Assembly: GCA_002423325.1 (NCBI GenBank)
Contig: DIVQ01000221.1
Location: 1 to 14,726, forward strand
Reading direction: 5' to 3'
From: Anaerolineales bacterium UBA6128
GTDB taxonomy: Bacteria > Chloroflexota > Anaerolineae > UBA1429
DNA length: 14,726 nt
The notes under the pieces were generated by a model. The model ran no database searches. It saw nothing but the letters and a program-made list of their open reading frames with translations, and was not told where the DNA came from. This document shows, piece after piece, positions 12,719 to 14,726 of this stretch; positions within the stretch are counted from its first letter, which is position 1, and the number at the start of each line of letters is the position of its first letter. A program made the position numbers and the translations under genes.

Positions 12719-13587
12719 CCAGAAGGCCATGGGCTTGCATCTTGGGTGCGAGCGCCGCGCTGCTGTTGGCTGCGCTGCTGCCGGCTGCCGCGCTTGCGCA
12801 GACGCCTCCGCCGCTGCCCGCGACCTTCAGGGGCACCGTAGCGGTGGGGAGTGGTTGGGCCGCGCCCGGCGTGATCGTGACAGCGGGCCACAATGGGGTT
12901 ATCTACGTAGAGCGTGTCGTCCAAGTTGACGAGTACGGCGTGGCCTGGTATCTGCTGGCTGTGCCGGGCGACAACCCCGACACGCCCGAGGCGGATGGCA
13001 GTCTGCCCAACGAGACGATTGAGTTCACCGTGGACGGCGTGCCGGCGCCGCAGAGCGGCGTCTGGGTGAGCGGAGCGATCGTGACGCTGAACCTGAGCGC
13101 CGAGCCGCCCACGCCGACGCCCACGGCCACACCGACGCGTACCTACACCCCTACGCCGACGTCGACGGCCACCGCGACTGCGACGCCGACGCAGACGGCC
13201 ACCCCAACGAGCACGCCCACTGCTACCCCCACACCTACGGCCACCGCGACCGCGACGCTCACGCCGACGCCGACGGCCACGCCTACGGAGACCGCTACGC
13301 CGACAGAGACACCGACGCCGTCGCCCACGTCCACTGAAACGCCAACACCTACCGAGACGGCCACAGCTACCGAGACGGCCACGCCCACGGTGACCGAGAC
13401 CGTCGTGGCCAGCGTCACGCCCACCCCTCGCACCCTGCTGCTGTTCGTCCCGTTGGTGGCGCACGGCTATGGCGAGCTGCCGCAGGGTCCTGACGTCGTG
13501 CTGGCTCCCAGCAACGCGCTGACCTTCAGAGCGCGCTACGCGCCGGGCGTCGGGAGCCTGTTCTTGCCGCTGCGGGTGCGCGTTTAG
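12715..13587 (+). CDS. Secreted protein with Thr-Pro-rich tract, unknown function
   Basis: The 290-aa product starts at the ATG that overlaps the topA stop, with GAGGAA about 8 bases upstream, so it is translationally coupled to topA. It has a signal peptide (residues 1-28, cut after AALA before QTPPP). A small beta-rich domain follows at about 36-128: FRGTVAVGSGWAAPGVIV, YLLAVPGDNPDTPEADGS and ETIEFTVDG. It resembles the carboxypeptidase-regulatory-like domains that Chloroflexota put on exported proteins. Residues 132-238 are an almost pure Thr/Pro/Ala/Ser/Glu repeat of TPT and TAT units, likely an extended and perhaps glycosylated stalk. The tail contains LLLFVPLVAHGYG (241-253) and ends in SLFLPLRVRV, two copies of an FxPL-type hydrophobic motif. 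A cell-surface role is inferred; no enzyme motif is visible. Confidence 0.85.
   Translation: MTRRPWACILGASAALLLAALLPAAALAQTPPPLPATFRGTVAVGSGWAAPGVIVTAGHNGVIYVERVVQVDEYGVAWYLLAVPGDNPDTPEADGSLPNETIEFTVDGVPAPQSGVWVSGAIVTLNLSAEPPTPTPTATPTRTYTPTPTSTATATATPTQTATPTSTPTATPTPTATATATLTPTPTATPTETATPTETPTPSPTSTETPTPTETATATETATPTVTETVVASVTPTPRTLLLFVPLVAHGYGELPQGPDVVLAPSNALTFRARYAPGVGSLFLPLRVRV
13108..13428 (+). repeat. Coding tandem repeat of Thr-Pro/Thr-Ala codons
   Basis: About 320 bases encode the low-complexity tract as near-repeats of ACG/ACC/ACA with CCG/CCC/GCC codons. Synonymous third bases vary throughout, so the peptide rather than the DNA appears to be conserved. Such tracts change length readily by slippage or unequal recombination. 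Confidence 0.8.
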
Positions 13588-13627
13588 GCATGGAGAGTGC
13601 CGAGCGAGGACTCGATAGGGTGAAGCA

Positions 13628-13655
13628 AAGAGCGCGGTCCATGGACCGCGCTCTT
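13628..13655. terminator. 28-base perfect palindrome, bidirectional terminator
   Basis: The stretch from AAGAGCGCGGTCC to GGACCGCGCTCTT, centred on CCATGG, is fully self-complementary. It lies 40 bases after the stop of the TP-rich gene and 24 bases from the stop of the convergent HARE-HTH gene. T-rich bases (TTGTTGTTG on plus; TTTGCTTC on minus) follow on each side, so it probably ends both transcripts. Confidence 0.75.
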
Positions 13656-13679
13656 GTTGTTGATCTGCAGACCGAAAGG

Positions 13680-14516
13680 CTACTCCTGGCGCTTGCGCCA
13701 CAGGGCGGCCCCGGCCAGCAGCGCCACAAAGCTGCCCTGAAGGATGCGTCCCGCGCCACGACCGCGCTGAGCGTCATCTTTGCGCTGGTGGTTGGCGGCC
13801 AGGCCGGCGAGCAAGGTCAGCACACCGAGGCCCGCGCCCACCGTGTAGGCCTGCTCGAGCCAGGGACGCCGAGCGACCAGGCTGGTAGCGGGCGCGCGCC
13901 CCGCTGCCACCGCTTCGTCCTGTCGCACGACGCCATCGAGTGCCCAGATGCCGAGCGCGGCATGCGCCGCGCCGCCCACAAAGAGCTGGCGGGCCAGACC
14001 GCGCGTCAGCGCGGACGTGCGGCCCGCCACCAGGGCGAGGCCGCTCAGCATATTGGCGGCGCCCCACAATACGGCGGCGCGCAGCGTGGCCTCCAACGGG
14101 GCGCTGACCGGCAACAGCGAACTGCGTCGCGCGATCAGGTCGCTGGTACGCGCGGCCGCTAACCGGAGCTTGCCCTCCCAGGTGGTTGGCTGGTCGTCGT
14201 CGGCAAAATCGTCTGCCAGCATGCGGTAGGCAGGGGGCTGGTGATAAGAGTCCGCGGCGCTGTCGGCGGGGCCGATCTCTTCGGCGGGCAGGCCCCAGGC
14301 GCGCAACGCAAAGCGTCCGTCGCCCAGCGACACGATGTTGATGGCAGCCCCTTGTGTCCGTATCGCGCGGCGCAGGGTGCCATTCATCGAGTTCCACGGT
14401 GTCAGGCCCTCCACCTCGATGAGGCCCTGCTCGATGGCCTGACGCGTGATCTCTCGAAAGTGCAGGGGATGTCCGGCCTGTGCCAGGATGCGTTCTGCCG
14501 CCTCGGTGTACGTCAT
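13680..14516 (-). CDS. HARE-HTH domain protein with about four membrane helices
   Basis: The 278-aa product begins with a HARE-HTH (HB1/RpoE-delta-type) winged-helix domain at about 2-75. Visible features are YTEAAERILAQAGHPLHFREI, IEQGLIEVEGLTPWNSMNGTLRRAI and the closing GDGRFALRAWG. This domain occurs in the RNA polymerase delta subunit, ASXL proteins and restriction-linked proteins, and is thought to bind DNA or sense its modification. An acidic, flexible linker (76-115) follows. Hydrophobic stretches come next at about 145-164, 176-196, 222-241 and 257-273. The protein would tether a DNA-binding head to the membrane. ATG 14516 has GAGGAGG 6 bases upstream, which is better than the upstream in-frame ATG at 14546. 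It has its own promoter and converges on the topA-linked gene. I do not know a characterised protein with this architecture. Confidence 0.8.
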   Translation of the reverse strand: MTYTEAAERILAQAGHPLHFREITRQAIEQGLIEVEGLTPWNSMNGTLRRAIRTQGAAINIVSLGDGRFALRAWGLPAEEIGPADSAADSYHQPPAYRMLADDFADDDQPTTWEGKLRLAAARTSDLIARRSSLLPVSAPLEATLRAAVLWGAANMLSGLALVAGRTSALTRGLARQLFVGGAAHAALGIWALDGVVRQDEAVAAGRAPATSLVARRPWLEQAYTVGAGLGVLTLLAGLAANHQRKDDAQRGRGAGRILQGSFVALLAGAALWRKRQE

Positions 14517-14578
14517 GGGATGCCTCCTCGCTCGCCAAGCCAACACCTGCTGCTGTTCAATAACCTCTTGACGCTGCC

Positions 14579-14608
14579 ATTATAGCAGCAGCCTGCGGGA
14601 CGCGTCAA
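14579..14608 (-). promoter_or_regulatory. Promoter of the HARE-HTH membrane protein gene
   Basis: On the minus strand TTGACG (14608-14603) and a perfect TATAAT (14584-14579) are 18 bases apart. The start would be near 14572, giving a leader of about 56 bases. GCTGC and GCAGC flank the -10 box as an inverted repeat, which could bind a regulator. Confidence 0.7.
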
Positions 14609-14629
14609 GGCCTGCTGGCGAGAGGCCTG

Positions 14630-14682
14630 GGAATCCGGCCGACAACCGCGGGCTTGGCCGGTTCACACGCGCGCCGGATTCC
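14630..14682. repeat. Inverted repeat near the right edge
   Basis: GGAATCCGGC (14630-14639) and GCCGGATTCC (14673-14682) are perfect inverted repeats 33 bases apart. An inner CCGGCC/GGCCGG pair (14635-14640 with 14656-14661) competes with it. It lies upstream of the promoter at 14608. It may be a terminator for a gene beyond the edge or a dispersed palindromic repeat. No gene is visible from 14609 to 14726. Confidence 0.45.
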
Positions 14683-14726
14683 TGAAGGCAAAGCCGCCGC
14701 GACTAGATGCACACAACAGCACTTTC

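Noticed and set aside
11501..12730. 409-codon minus-strand frame opposite topA
   Set aside because: It is an antisense shadow of a well-conserved gene, as expected at high GC.
13143..13433. Minus-strand frame rich in Val/Gly (VGVGVSVAV)
   Set aside because: It is the mirror image of the Thr-Pro codon repeat on the plus strand and has no independent coding sign.
1..14726. CRISPR array, integrase, transposase or toxin-antitoxin module
   Set aside because: No regularly spaced repeats and no proteins with such motifs were found in either strand.

Overview
The window looks like a chromosomal segment of a high-GC bacterium, most probably a Chloroflexota (Anaerolineae/Caldilineae-like). This rests on the secreted protein with a long Thr-Pro-Ala low-complexity tract, the large LVIVD-repeat protein, the short (431 aa) archaeal-like asparaginyl-tRNA synthetase, and family 1 and 2 glycoside hydrolases among housekeeping genes. 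No phage, transposase or CRISPR gene is visible. The placement is inference from gene content.

Left part, minus strand (1-4728). The window opens inside a family 2 glycoside hydrolase gene (start 673, running off the left edge). Upstream of it is a 383-base stretch holding what may be the 3' end of a broken gene. Next is a 333-codon gene (2058-1057) for a DEDD-type 3'-5' exonuclease-like domain fused to two C-terminal membrane helices. Its codon use is less GC-biased than its neighbours, and its promoter overlaps a palindrome that looks like an operator. Then comes a compact minus-strand cluster: an RraA-family protein (4728-4015), a YedJ/YpgQ-like HD-domain protein (3962-3366) and a DegV-family fatty-acid-binding protein (3351-2482). 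It has a promoter at about 4835-4808 and ends at a strong two-part hairpin at 2391-2433.

Middle, plus strand (4729-9854). A 530-base divergent spacer carries promoters for both directions and a long structured leader. The leader precedes a 958-aa secreted LVIVD beta-propeller protein (5259-8135). asnS follows (8393-9688) with a clear TTGACC-17-TAGAAT promoter. Behind asnS lie two consecutive palindromic elements, one of them a hairpin of about 23 pairs.

Right part (9855-14726). A GH1 beta-glucosidase gene survives only as its first and last ~60 codons joined out of frame, losing both catalytic glutamates; it is a deletion pseudogene. topA follows (10322-12718), with a promoter whose predicted transcription start lies at the ATG, so its mRNA may be leaderless. 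The topA stop overlaps the start of a secreted TP-rich protein (12715-13587). A 28-base perfect palindrome separates it from a convergent minus-strand gene (14516-13680), which fuses a HARE-HTH DNA-binding domain to about four membrane helices. That gene has its own TTGACG-18-TATAAT promoter.

The most unusual content is the pair of soluble nucleic-acid-related domains fused to membrane helices (exonuclease-2TM and HARE-HTH-4TM), the gutted GH1 gene beside a palindromic element, and the structured leader of the LVIVD gene. I see no complete multi-gene system that I would call new.
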